Assembly (NCBI GenBank): GCA_029780115.1 | Contig: JAKOZG010000004.1 | Coordinates: 498,607-562,606, forward strand | Source of the DNA: Thermotogota bacterium | GTDB taxonomy: Bacteria > Thermotogota > Thermotogae > Petrotogales > Petrotogaceae | DNA: 64,000 nt | Direction: 5' to 3' | Shown: positions 17,696 through 26,210 of the stretch, in pieces | Numbering within the stretch: position 1 is the first letter of the stretch | How the letters are laid out: the number at the start of each line of letters is the position of its first letter | Translations under genes and position numbers: made by a program | The notes under the pieces: model-generated | Databases searched by the model: none | The model's input: the letters and a program-made list of their open reading frames with translations, nothing else | Told to the model about the DNA's origin: nothing

Positions 17696-18643
17696 ATGGA
17701 ATCGGTTTTTAACAAGCATTGCGTATTCATTACATCCACAGGAAGAACAGGGACTCAATTTTTAGCAAAAAGTCTAAATCAAATGATAGAGGATTGCTAT
17801 TCGGTGCATGAACCAGCAAATGTATTTTTTAAAGATTTGAAAAAGTGGGCACGTGATATAAAACGATTTGGATTATTTCAAATGACTGTAGGACAATTTT
17901 TACCTTCAAAATCTATGTGTAAATTAAGTACCTATCGTCGTATAGGGAAGATATCCGATGAAAAAACAAAGGAATATATAAAAGGTTTAAGAAAACAAAT
18001 ATTAGAAGAGACGAAGGAAAGTATTTATGTCGAATCGAGTAATCACTTACATGGTGTAGTAGATCTCCTAGAAGATGTATTCCCAAATTGTAAAATCGTT
18101 TTTATTATAAGAGATCCTAGAACATGGATTAGGTCAGCTATAAGTTCACCGGTTTATCTCTTGTATAAAACAGTAGATTTAGCTTTTTTAGAAATGAGTA
18201 TGAGACCGTATCATTTCAAAGATGATCCATATTGTGATAAATGGAAAAACATGTCAAAGTTTGAAAGATATTGTTGGTATTACAATAAATTAAATACATT
18301 TGTTCTTGATAGTATGAAAGATAAGAAAAACTTTCGATTGTATCGATATGAGGACCTATTTTTGAGTAAAAGCAGAAACGAATTTTTTTTAGATTTTTTA
18401 GAATTTTGTAGTAAATTTTCCGATGGTTTTAGTAGAAAATACCAGTTTAAACCGGAATTACTAGATAAAAAATTAAATTCAAGTGCAGACAACTATAAAT
18501 TACCTCATTGGAAGGAATGGGATAGGAAAATGGCTCAAAAAATGCACGAACATTGTGGAAAGTTGATGGAAAGATTTGGTTATGGAAAAGAACCTGAGTG
18601 GATTAATAAATTGGGTTTAAGTTATGAAAAAGAGTTTGCTTGA
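17696..18643 (+). CDS. sulfotransferase-family protein
   Basis: A roughly 315-residue P-loop protein with the two PAPS-binding signatures of sulfotransferases. ITSTGRTGTQFLAKS near residues 12-26 is the 5'-phosphosulfate loop. IVFIIRDPRTWIRSAISS near 134-151 is the 3'-phosphate block with its Arg and Ser. A YRYEDLF segment follows, as in the family. The acceptor is unknown, and no PAPS-synthesis genes are nearby. ATG 17696 was preferred over 17684 because GGTGA lies at normal distance only from the former. It ends 13 bp before murB, whose SD begins just inside its end. Horizontal acquisition is possible but not shown. Confidence 0.78.
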   Translation: MESVFNKHCVFITSTGRTGTQFLAKSLNQMIEDCYSVHEPANVFFKDLKKWARDIKRFGLFQMTVGQFLPSKSMCKLSTYRRIGKISDEKTKEYIKGLRKQILEETKESIYVESSNHLHGVVDLLEDVFPNCKIVFIIRDPRTWIRSAISSPVYLLYKTVDLAFLEMSMRPYHFKDDPYCDKWKNMSKFERYCWYYNKLNTFVLDSMKDKKNFRLYRYEDLFLSKSRNEFFLDFLEFCSKFSDGFSRKYQFKPELLDKKLNSSADNYKLPHWKEWDRKMAQKMHEHCGKLMERFGYGKEPEWINKLGLSYEKEFA

Positions 18644-18656
18644 AGGAGTATATTTC

Positions 18657-19580
18657 ATGGAATTGGATGAAATATGTAAAGAACTGTACGTTAAAGGTTG
18701 TGAAATAAAAAAAGACGAATATTTAAAAAGTCATACAAGTCTTAGAGTTGGGGGAAAGACGCCTTACATGTTTTTCCCCAAAACTAAAAGGATATTTATT
18801 GAAACTCTGATTCTACTTAAGGAAAAAGATATCCCTTTTAAAATTATTGGAGGAGGTACAAATTTAATTGTCACAGATGACGATTTAAATTTCGTGATGG
18901 TTTCCACAAAATATCTCACAGGAGTAAAAGAAAAAAAATTAATGAATGGGCAGAAATTGCTGGTTGATTCAGAATGCGGTGTTTACCTAGCGAGTCTATC
19001 TCATCTAGTGTCAGAAAGAGGGTACAGTGGTCTAGAATTTGCCTGTGGAATTCCTGGAACTGTAGGTGGAGCTATATACATGAATGCTGGAGCTTATGGT
19101 GGAGAAATGAAGGATGTAGTTATAGAAGCAGAAGTGTTTGATTTATCGGATTTAAAAATTAAAATCTTGAGAAACAAAGAATTGGAGTTTTCCTACAGAA
19201 AAAGTATTTTGCAAGATCTTCCTCTTGTTCTTTTATCTTCAAAACAAATTTTATGTAAAGATAACTTAAACAATATAAAAAGCAGAATAGAAGACTTTTC
19301 AATTAAAAGATACAGTAAACAACCTATAGAAATGCCTTCTGCTGGTAGTACATTTAAAAGGCCAAAACCTGACTTTTATGTAGGCACTGTCTTGGAAAGC
19401 CTTGGATTGAAAGGTTATTCCATAGGAGACGCCCAAATTTCCACTAAACATGCTGGATTTATAATAAATAAAGGCAATGCTACATTTGGCCAGGTTAAGG
19501 CTCTTATTGATTACGTTAAAAAAGTTATTAAAGAAAAGTATCAAGTGGATTTAAAAGTAGAACCAGAAATATGGGAATAA
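18657..19580 (+). CDS. murB: UDP-N-acetylenolpyruvoylglucosamine reductase MurB
   Basis: A 307-residue FAD-dependent reductase that makes UDP-MurNAc. The FAD-binding region has HTSLRVGG, IIGGGTNLIV and FACGIPGTVGGAIYMNAGAYG. FSYRKSIL, the catalytic-Ser block AGSTFKRP and the C-terminal Glu motif LKVEPEIWE follow. It appears to be a type II (short) MurB. An earlier in-frame ATG at 18624 lies within the sulfotransferase gene. The ATG at 18657 has GAAGGAG at proper spacing and gives the normal N-terminus. The 3' end converges on a broken acyltransferase five bases away. Confidence 0.95.
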   Translation: MELDEICKELYVKGCEIKKDEYLKSHTSLRVGGKTPYMFFPKTKRIFIETLILLKEKDIPFKIIGGGTNLIVTDDDLNFVMVSTKYLTGVKEKKLMNGQKLLVDSECGVYLASLSHLVSERGYSGLEFACGIPGTVGGAIYMNAGAYGGEMKDVVIEAEVFDLSDLKIKILRNKELEFSYRKSILQDLPLVLLSSKQILCKDNLNNIKSRIEDFSIKRYSKQPIEMPSAGSTFKRPKPDFYVGTVLESLGLKGYSIGDAQISTKHAGFIINKGNATFGQVKALIDYVKKVIKEKYQVDLKVEPEIWE

Positions 19581-19584
19581 CTTG

Positions 19585-19968
19585 TTATTTAGAAATGTAA
19601 TAATTTTGATTTTCTAAGAGTTCTTCGTCAGGTACCTTTTTAGTTTCTCTGGCCGGAACACCGATGTATATTTTTCTAGGCTCTAAATTTTTTGTAACAA
19701 CTGAGCCTGCCCCTACCAATGCATCTTCGCCTATTACTATCCCTGGTAGGATTGTCGCATTTGCTCCAATTCTTGCACCTTTCTTAATTGTAGGTCCCTT
19801 AAATAGAGCTATTCTTTTTTCGGTTCTACTTTAGTATCTTTCTTAATAATAACGTTGTTGCCTATTTTTACATCTTTTTCAATTTTTTACGTTTTCTTCA
19901 ATTATTACATTGTAACCCATATCTACATTTTCATACACTTGTGCCGATTTAGCTATATGGCAAGACAT
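19585..19968 (-). pseudogene. hexapeptide-repeat acyltransferase broken by two frameshifts
   Basis: Translation in three successive frames gives one continuous left-handed beta-helix acyltransferase: MSCHIAKSAQVYENV, then [18 protein letters not shown], then [18 protein letters not shown] and [18 protein letters not shown]. The breaks fall in A-runs, near 19886-19892 and near 19818-19824. Each changes the frame by one base and brings an early stop. The repaired product (about 127 residues) is shorter than typical WbbJ/WbpD-type acetyltransferases, so some middle sequence may also be lost. It sits 12 bp after pyrBI with an SD AGAGGTGAT. Homopolymer sequencing error is an alternative cause. Confidence 0.8.
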
Positions 19969-19979
19969 TTTATCACCTC

Positions 19980-21560
19980 TTAAACATTCCAAATCTCTTC
20001 AAAGTTATGAGGAGTTTCACAATACTCGCATATTAATTCGTTATCATTGTTTCTAACAAATGAAACTTGAACATTTTCACCGTTTATAGGATTGGTAATA
20101 CAGCTTTCATTTTTACATCTTAATTCTTCAAAATTGTATATTCGTGGTGGCAGTGAAATTCTGTATTTTTCGCAAACTCGACTATTTTTGATTATATTCA
20201 CAGTTGTATTAGGAGAAATGGCAGATAATTTTTTAATATCTTTTTGGGAAAGATATACATCTGGTAAACTGATATATCCTTTGAAATTGCCATCTGCTGA
20301 TTTAAATATTCCATCAGCACTATCTAAAACATATAATTTTAAAATTTTTCGAATTTTGACAATGGTTTCATATATTTTATCAAGACTTTTTCCTTTTGCT
20401 ATATGATCGATAACTGTTCCATTTTCGATTGGTTTAATACCCCTCTTTCCATCTTTCGTAATTCCCTTAGTTCCATCCTTTATGGGGGCAGAAACAATAA
20501 AATCTTGTTCGTTTATTTCCACATTTTTTACTGATGTATCGAAAGGTGCGGTTATTGCTCCTCCAAACATGGAAAGTAAAATTATTCTTGTCCAATAACC
20601 ATTCATAGCTTGTCCTTCCCAACCATTCAAAGGTAAAGGGTCTAAAAAGGCTGGAATAGTTGGGTAAATTTTATGCCTTGGTAAGGGGTGATAAAATTTA
20701 GTGTTTTCTGGAAGAAGGGGAAGAAACTCTTTTCTGAAAGTTACGCTTTTTCTTAATAAATGTTCTTTTTCTAAAATGTCTTCACCCATTCTTTCCAATT
20801 GAAGACGTGTGAAATACCATATTTTAGCGATATTTTCTTGTTTAAGATAGTTTTCAATAGAATCAAATATCCGTACCTCAAAACCGTTTTCTTTCATTTT
20901 AGTTACATAGTGTTTTGGCATTTGAAGTTCTTCAGGTGCTATTAAATCTACTGCTGCATTTTTAAATATTCTTAATCCTGAAACTTTTGAGTGAACAGTT
21001 CTGCCATGAAGTAGGTCGCCTACAAGAGCGATGTGTATGTAAGAGTTATCGAAGTTCAACTGTTCTAGAAATGTATATTCATCTAAGAGTTCTTGAGTAG
21101 GATGTTCATGTTTTCCATCACCAGCATTAATAAAAGAAGGTTTGTTCAACTTATGCCTTAGTGCAAAATCGGAGACCTTTTCATCTAAAAGTTTACAAGT
21201 TCCTTCTAGTTTTGTTCTTACAATAAAAATTGAATAATCGGAGTATCCTGTTAGCATGTTAAAGGTATCAATATAACTTTCATTTTTGTTAAAAGAAGAG
21301 TGTTCAGCCTCGAATATATTTGTTTTTGCTTTTTTATGAAATTTAGCAGCATTAATAAATGATTCTTTTGTTCGAGTGCTTGGTTCAGTGAAAACAATAT
21401 AAATTCCTACAGATGGAAGTTTTATCTCAAAATCCGAGCAATCTTCTTTGTTTCTCCATTTTTCTTTCAACTTTCTTGTTTGATGATACAAAAACATTTC
21501 TTCTTCGATGGTAAAGTCATTCATAACTGTTAAACTCCTACCTAGAAAATCATTTTTCAA
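19980..21560 (-). CDS. pyrBI: fused aspartate carbamoyltransferase, catalytic plus regulatory chain (PyrB-PyrI)
   Basis: A 526-residue fusion catalysing carbamoyl phosphate plus aspartate to carbamoyl aspartate, the first committed pyrimidine step. The PyrB part (about 1-330) has the carbamoyl-phosphate loop PSTRTKESF (Ser61-Lys65), GDGKHEHPTQELLDEY and HPLPRH. A linker leads to a PyrI part (about 365-526). Its zinc site shows four cysteines at 482, 487, 511 and 514. Such fusions are known in Thermotoga. The start was set at TTG 21560 because GGGAGGG precedes it and the protein then begins KNDFLGRSLTV. The longer frame from 21611 starts inside a hairpin. A leader ORF and hairpin lie upstream. 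Confidence 0.95.
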   Translation of the reverse strand: MKNDFLGRSLTVMNDFTIEEEMFLYHQTRKLKEKWRNKEDCSDFEIKLPSVGIYIVFTEPSTRTKESFINAAKFHKKAKTNIFEAEHSSFNKNESYIDTFNMLTGYSDYSIFIVRTKLEGTCKLLDEKVSDFALRHKLNKPSFINAGDGKHEHPTQELLDEYTFLEQLNFDNSYIHIALVGDLLHGRTVHSKVSGLRIFKNAAVDLIAPEELQMPKHYVTKMKENGFEVRIFDSIENYLKQENIAKIWYFTRLQLERMGEDILEKEHLLRKSVTFRKEFLPLLPENTKFYHPLPRHKIYPTIPAFLDPLPLNGWEGQAMNGYWTRIILLSMFGGAITAPFDTSVKNVEINEQDFIVSAPIKDGTKGITKDGKRGIKPIENGTVIDHIAKGKSLDKIYETIVKIRKILKLYVLDSADGIFKSADGNFKGYISLPDVYLSQKDIKKLSAISPNTTVNIIKNSRVCEKYRISLPPRIYNFEELRCKNESCITNPINGENVQVSFVRNNDNELICEYCETPHNFEEIWNV

Positions 21561-21587
21561 TATTTTCCCTCCCTTAAAAATAAAAAA

Positions 21588-21615
21588 ATAAATGGGCCTT
21601 AAAAGGTCCATTTAT
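21588..21615 (-). terminator. hairpin before pyrBI, possible attenuator
   Basis: A 13-bp inverted repeat (ATAAATGG.CCTT arms, 2-nt loop, one mismatch on the minus strand). It is followed, in the direction of pyrBI, by a T-rich run. It lies 15 bp before the pyrBI ribosome site. The stop codon of the 57-codon leader ORF (21612-21614) is inside its first arm, so a ribosome finishing the leader would block the hairpin. The structure is seen; control by UTP or translation is inference. Confidence 0.65.
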
Positions 21616-21785
21616 TTTTTAGTAAGTAATTTTATTATTTCACTTTCTAAACTTTCTAAATTAACGGTTTCATTTGAATCCAGAAGATTAAAAACTGCTT
21701 TTAGTATAATAATTCTTGGATATTTATCAAGTAGTATTTTAATAGGATCTTCGTTAGAATTCTGAATTTTCAAACCCTCACTCAT
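21612..21785 (-). CDS. 57-residue leader ORF upstream of pyrBI
   Basis: A short reading frame, MSEGLKIQNSNEDPIK..., with ATG at 21785 and an SD GAGGAG upstream. I do not recognise the product. It is hydrophilic at the start and helical in the middle (IIILKAVFNLLDSNETVNLE), so it could be a real small protein rather than only a leader peptide. Its stop lies inside the hairpin that precedes pyrBI. That layout resembles the pyrL-pyrBI attenuator of enteric bacteria, although the leader here is not notably U-rich. It is too short for routine gene calling and could be missed. Confidence 0.6.
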   Translation of the reverse strand: MSEGLKIQNSNEDPIKILLDKYPRIIILKAVFNLLDSNETVNLESLESEIIKLLTKK

Positions 21786-21827
21786 TTTACATTCTCCTCT
21801 ATTATTTTTTATTAATTTCTAAAAGTA

Positions 21828-21856
21828 TTGACAAAATTAGTAATTGATGCTATAAT
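21828..21856 (+). promoter_or_regulatory. consensus promoter of the tRNA gene
   Basis: TTGACA at 21828-21833, a 17-bp spacer, then TATAAT at 21851-21856, preceded by TGC: a perfect sigma-A promoter with extended -10. The mature tRNA begins 14 bp after the -10. Confidence 0.93.
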
Positions 21857-21869
21857 TAAATACAGATTA

Positions 21870-21946
21870 GGGCTCGTAGCTCAGTTGGTTAGAGCTTCCG
21901 GCTCATAACCGGGTGGTCGGTGGTTCGAATCCACCCGAGCCCACCA
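21870..21946 (+). tRNA. tRNA with CAT anticodon (elongator Met, or Ile2 if lysidine-modified)
   Basis: A 77-nt cloverleaf including encoded CCA. The 7-bp acceptor stem is GGGCTCG/CGAGCCC, the D arm is GCTC...GAGC, and the anticodon loop is CTCATAA. The T arm is GGTGG-TTCGAAT-CCACC. The first acceptor pair is G-C, so it is not an initiator tRNA. Elongator Met and lysidine-modified Ile2 cannot be told apart with certainty by eye. Confidence 0.95.
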
Positions 21947-21950
21947 ATAA

Positions 21951-21980
21951 AAGCCGAAGATCCTTCGGCTTTTATTTTTT
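21951..21980. terminator. intrinsic terminator after the tRNA, also facing proS
   Basis: Stem AAGCCGAAG/CTTCGGCTT with a 3-nt loop, followed by TTATTTTTT on the plus strand. The reverse orientation also has a T-rich run, so it can end proS transcription coming from the right. Confidence 0.92.
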
Positions 21981-22029
21981 CCCTCTATATTTTACTATTT
22001 TTTCAAATTTTTGTCAATTTTTAGGGTAT

Positions 22030-23772
22030 TTAAATTTTCAGAGCTTGTGATGGATCGTATTCGTCTAATTTTCTTAAAACTTCCTTATAAACTAATTCTA
22101 AGTCAGAACAATCTATTAATGTGCTCTCTTCCTCATACCTAAGTTTTAATTCTATATTACCTTCTTCATAAGATTTTCCTATAATTATTTTGAGAGGTAT
22201 GCCTATTAAATCAATATCTTTAAATTTAACACCTGCCGAAACTTCTCTATCATCTATTAGGATTTCTACACCTTTTTTCGTTAGAAAATCGTAAATTTGT
22301 TCTGAAATCTTGGTGATTTCTTTGTTGGCTGAAGTAACAGGTATTATTGCCACTTCAAATGGGGCAATGCTTCGTGGCCAAAGCATGCCATGTTCATCAT
22401 TTAGTTGTTCAATTACAGCTCCTAAAGTTCTAGAAACACCCCAACCATAGCAACCCATAATGTAAGGTTTTTGATTACCTTCTTCATCCATAAAGTAAGC
22501 TTTCATTTTTGAAGAATATTTATCACCCAGTTCAAAGACTTGTCCTATTTCTATGCCTCGAGTTTCTTTTAGAACGTCATCGCAATGAGGGCATTTTTCA
22601 CCCTCTTTTACAAATCTAATATCACGAAATTCATCGACTTTGAAATCTTCAAGGGGGGTAGCGTTTATATAATGCATTTTTTCTTCCATGGCACCAACGA
22701 CACCATTGACAACAGATTTCACGCTTAAATCAGCAATTATTTTAACATCATTTGGGACATTTATAGGACCAATGTTTCCTATATTAACACCGAACTTCTC
22801 ATAAACTTCCTCTGGATCAGCAAAATCTAGAGTCTGATCTTTAAGAAGAGAACGAAGTTTTGATAAATTGAGTTCATAATCACCACGAATTAGTGCCATA
22901 ACCCAATCGTTTTTAGACTTTAGAACCATCGACTTTATTAATTTATTTTTAGGTAGTTTTAAAAGGTCAGCTATTTCTTCGATAGTTTTTAATTCCCCTG
23001 TATCGATTTTCGTCATCTCTTTTTTAGGTTCGTTACTATTGGGGGAAAAAGTTTCCCCTGAAATAGCCTTTTCATCACTGGCCGCATATCCGCATTTTTC
23101 ACAATAGAATATTTTACCTTCACCATTTTTAGCAAGAACGTGGAATTCATGTGAAACGTTACCGCCGATAGCTCCTGTATCGGCTTCTACAATTACATAC
23201 TTGACTCCTAATCTTTTAGTGATATTTTCATATGCGATGTAGAATTGCTCATAAGTTTCATGTAGTGATTCATAGTCAGGATGAAACGAATAAGCATCTT
23301 TCATTATAAATTCTCTTGCCCTTAAAACACCAAATCTAGGTCTTATCTCGTCCCTAAATTTCGTAGCAATTTGAAAAACACTAAGCGGTAATTGTTTATA
23401 AGACCTTAATTCATTTTTCATTAAATACGTTACAATTTCCTCATGAGTAGGGCCGAGAGTGAATTCTCTGCCATTTCTATCCTTTAGTTTCATAAGCTCA
23501 GGTCCATAATCATCCCATCTTCCAGTCATTTTCCAAAGCTCAGCCGGATGGATAATTGGAAGCATTAATTCTTGGGAACCTATTTTTTCCATTTCTTCTC
23601 GAACAATGCTTTCTATTTTTTGTATAACTCTCCATCCGAGCGGAAGATAACTGTACACCCCAGAAGATATTTTGCGAATGAAGCCTCCCCGGATTAATAA
23701 TTCGTAACTTCTTATGTCTGAGTCTGCAGGAGATTCTTTCAATGTTGGAGCATAAAGTTTTGAAAAAAGCAA
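22030..23772 (-). CDS. proS: prolyl-tRNA synthetase (bacterial type with editing domain)
   Basis: A 580-residue class II synthetase. Motif 1 is in the segment [18 protein letters not shown]. Motif 2 is [23 protein letters not shown] (cited by its ends FRDEIRP and REFIMKD). Motif 3 is [14 protein letters not shown]. Between motifs 2 and 3 sits a YbaK-like insertion (about 225-400) that clears Ala-tRNA-Pro. The C-terminal anticodon-binding domain follows ([20 protein letters not shown]). TTG start at 23772 with GGAGGG six bases upstream. It shares its terminator with the convergent tRNA gene. Confidence 0.96.
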   Translation of the reverse strand: MLFSKLYAPTLKESPADSDIRSYELLIRGGFIRKISSGVYSYLPLGWRVIQKIESIVREEMEKIGSQELMLPIIHPAELWKMTGRWDDYGPELMKLKDRNGREFTLGPTHEEIVTYLMKNELRSYKQLPLSVFQIATKFRDEIRPRFGVLRAREFIMKDAYSFHPDYESLHETYEQFYIAYENITKRLGVKYVIVEADTGAIGGNVSHEFHVLAKNGEGKIFYCEKCGYAASDEKAISGETFSPNSNEPKKEMTKIDTGELKTIEEIADLLKLPKNKLIKSMVLKSKNDWVMALIRGDYELNLSKLRSLLKDQTLDFADPEEVYEKFGVNIGNIGPINVPNDVKIIADLSVKSVVNGVVGAMEEKMHYINATPLEDFKVDEFRDIRFVKEGEKCPHCDDVLKETRGIEIGQVFELGDKYSSKMKAYFMDEEGNQKPYIMGCYGWGVSRTLGAVIEQLNDEHGMLWPRSIAPFEVAIIPVTSANKEITKISEQIYDFLTKKGVEILIDDREVSAGVKFKDIDLIGIPLKIIIGKSYEEGNIELKLRYEEESTLIDCSDLELVYKEVLRKLDEYDPSQALKI

Positions 23773-23865
23773 TGATATCCCTCCACTTAAATTGTGTTGT
23801 TTTGATTTTAGATAAGATATATTCTTATAATTTTGTATAAAAAATGTTCAAAAGACCTTGTTTCT

Positions 23866-23874
23866 ATTATATCA
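23866..23874 (-). promoter_or_regulatory. extended -10 promoter element for proS
   Basis: On the minus strand it reads TGATATAAT, a perfect extended -10, about 95 bp before the proS start. The -35 region is weak. Confidence 0.55.
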
Positions 23875-24117
23875 TATGAGTTAATGGTTCTATTTTTAAA
23901 AAAGGTTATTTTTATCAAAATTTACGATGAAGTTTTAAATTCCAAACAAAATAAAAAATAAAGAGAGATTTCAAAAATTTTACAAGGGATAATAGGTTTA
24001 CAGCATGCATAAAATTCTTACCTATACATGGTGAGCTTGTACCCTAAAAGCTATAATTATGGATGATAGAAAATAGATACCATAATCTTTTAAATAAATG
24101 ATTTAAGAAAATATTTG

Positions 24118-24126
24118 TGGTATAAT
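24118..24126 (+). promoter_or_regulatory. extended -10 promoter element for metG
   Basis: TGGTATAAT, a perfect extended -10, about 100 bp before metG. No good -35. The same nonamer recurs upstream of the ROK kinase, the histidine kinase and in the spacer at 53395. Confidence 0.6.
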
Positions 24127-24226
24127 TAATTAGGCTAATTTTACTAATTTAAGCCAATTTTTTGTTATAAATGCAAAAATAAACAAAGATAAATAAAAAA
24201 AGCAGTAAAAGTCGGAGGTGGCCTCT

Positions 24227-26197
24227 TTGTCTAAATTTTATGTCACAACCCCAATATACTATGTTAACAGTGAACCTCACATTGGGTCAGCTTATACAAC
24301 TATTGTAGCAGATATCATTGCTCGTTTTAAAAGGATGATGGGATATGATGTGTTTTTCTTAACAGGTACAGATGAACATGGTCAAAAAGTTTTACAAGCA
24401 GCGAAGGAAAGAAATCTTTCACCTCAAAAATACGTGGATGAACTATCTTCAAAATTTAAAAAATTATGGGATGATATGAATATAAGTTATGACCATTTTG
24501 TTAGAACAACGGATGATTATCATGTAAAAACTGTTCAACTCTTTGTTCAAGAAATGATCGATAATGGAGATGTTTACAAGGGGAAATATGAAGGTTGGTA
24601 TTGTATTCATGATGAATCATTTTGGAACGTTGATGAAGTGTTAGATGAAGGCAATATCAAATTATGTCCTGATTGTAAAAGAGAATTAAAATGGGTTGAA
24701 GAAGAAAATTATTTTTTTAAGTTATCAAAATATAATGAACCTCTTATTCAATATTATGAGGAACATCCTGATTTTGTAGAGCCGGCATTTAGAAGAAATG
24801 AAATGATGCAAATTTTGAAAAGAGGATTAAAGGATTTAAGTATCACCCGTACAACTTTTGATTGGGGTATTCCTCTGCCTAACGATCCTAAACATGTTGT
24901 ATACGTTTGGGTAGATGCATTAATAAATTACGTTAGTGCAATTGGATATACAGATGATAAAGAAAAGTTTGAGAAATATTGGCCAGCGGATTTACATTTG
25001 ATAGGAAAGGAAATAAACAGATTTCATTCAATAATATGGCCAGCAATGCTTATGTCTGTTGGTCTACCTTTGCCAAAGAAGATTTTTGCACACGGATGGT
25101 TAACTATTAACGGTCAAAAAATTTCCAAATCTTTAGGTAACGCTATCGACCCTATAATATTGATGAATGTTTATGGAAAAGATGTAATAAGATATTATTT
25201 GCTAAAAGATATTAATTTTGGGAAAGATGGAGATTTTTCGGAGGAAAATTTAATTGTACGATACAACGCTGATTTAGTTAATGATTTGAGTAATTTAATT
25301 TATAGAACCTTGACAATGGTTGAAAAATATTTTGATGGAGTTATCCCAAAACAAGGAATAAAAGATGAAGTTGATGATGAACTCTTTAATCTAGTAGAAA
25401 GTAAGAAGGAACAGTTTCTAAATCATATGGAATCATATCAGTTTACTCAAGCATTAGAAACTCTTTGGGAAGTAGTTAGATTTTCAAATAAGTATATAGA
25501 TTTAACAGAACCATGGCTTCTAGCTAAGGAACCAGATAAAAAAGGAAGATTGGCTAGCGTGTTGTACAATCTATTAGAAAGTATAAGAATTATTGGTATA
25601 CTGCTTTATCCTATAATGCCAGAAACATCCAAAGAAATCTTAGGTAAACTTGGATACAATTCATCTCACATAAAATCTGAAAATCTCAAAATAGGATTGT
25701 TAAACTCTGGTAAAAAAATTGAAAGAGGTAAGCCTATCTTTGAAAGAATCGATGTAGAAAATTGGGAAAGAGTAATAAAAGTGAATACTGATACTGATAT
25801 AGACGAAGAAAAAAAGGAGGCAGTTGAAGTGGTTGAAAAAGAAAAGCATGAATTAGAAAACGTTATGAATTTTGTTAAAATAGAAGATTTAAAGAAGTTA
25901 GATCTAAGAGTGGCAGAAGTTGTTAACGCAGAAAACATTGAGAAATCAGATAGACTGATTAAATTAATTATAGATATTGGCCCATTAGGACAAAAACAAA
26001 TAATTGCAGGAATTAAGGAATTCTATTCTCCAGAGAGCTTGATTAATAAAAAGATAGTGGTAATATCAAATTTAAGACCAGCAAAATTAATGGGTGAATT
26101 ATCTGAAGGTATGCTCTTAGCTGCCAAAGATGAAAATGGAAATTTAAGTTTATTAACAGTTGATAGAGAAATAGCTGCGGGAGCAAAGATTTCGTAA
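24227..26197 (+). CDS. metG: methionyl-tRNA synthetase with C-terminal tRNA-binding domain
   Basis: A 656-residue class I synthetase. The HIGH motif is in YYVNSEPHIGSAYTT near residues 11-25 and the KMSKS-type motif is KISKSLG near 298. A CPDC pair marks a reduced zinc knuckle. The last 110 residues (VKIEDLKKLDLRVAEV onward, ending before TVDREI) form a Trbp111/EMAP-type OB fold that improves tRNA binding and dimerises. TTG 24227 was chosen because GGAGGTG is upstream and the product then starts SKFYVTTPIYY. A GTG at 24218 overlaps the ribosome site. Confidence 0.96.
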   Translation: MSKFYVTTPIYYVNSEPHIGSAYTTIVADIIARFKRMMGYDVFFLTGTDEHGQKVLQAAKERNLSPQKYVDELSSKFKKLWDDMNISYDHFVRTTDDYHVKTVQLFVQEMIDNGDVYKGKYEGWYCIHDESFWNVDEVLDEGNIKLCPDCKRELKWVEEENYFFKLSKYNEPLIQYYEEHPDFVEPAFRRNEMMQILKRGLKDLSITRTTFDWGIPLPNDPKHVVYVWVDALINYVSAIGYTDDKEKFEKYWPADLHLIGKEINRFHSIIWPAMLMSVGLPLPKKIFAHGWLTINGQKISKSLGNAIDPIILMNVYGKDVIRYYLLKDINFGKDGDFSEENLIVRYNADLVNDLSNLIYRTLTMVEKYFDGVIPKQGIKDEVDDELFNLVESKKEQFLNHMESYQFTQALETLWEVVRFSNKYIDLTEPWLLAKEPDKKGRLASVLYNLLESIRIIGILLYPIMPETSKEILGKLGYNSSHIKSENLKIGLLNSGKKIERGKPIFERIDVENWERVIKVNTDTDIDEEKKEAVEVVEKEKHELENVMNFVKIEDLKKLDLRVAEVVNAENIEKSDRLIKLIIDIGPLGQKQIIAGIKEFYSPESLINKKIVVISNLRPAKLMGELSEGMLLAAKDENGNLSLLTVDREIAAGAKIS

Positions 26198-26210
26198 TGG
26201 AGGCATTTAA

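Larger units (their letters stand above)
23773..24226. other. divergent spacer between proS and metG
   Basis: About 450 bp without a supportable gene. It has an extended -10 for each flanking gene. Small inverted repeats such as ATAGGT/ACCTAT lie around 23992-24026. No T-box specifier/T-loop elements or S-box were recognised, so synthetase control by those riboswitches is not supported. Confidence 0.5.

Noticed and set aside
21561-21611. Longer pyrBI reading frame starting at 21611
   Set aside because: That start lies inside the hairpin, and its first 17 codons run through the T-rich run and the ribosome site. TTG 21560 has a proper ribosome site and gives a family-like N-terminus.
23773-24226. 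T-box or S-box riboswitch for proS/metG
   Set aside because: No T-box sequence, specifier loop or S-box core could be recognised in the spacer; only short inverted repeats are present.
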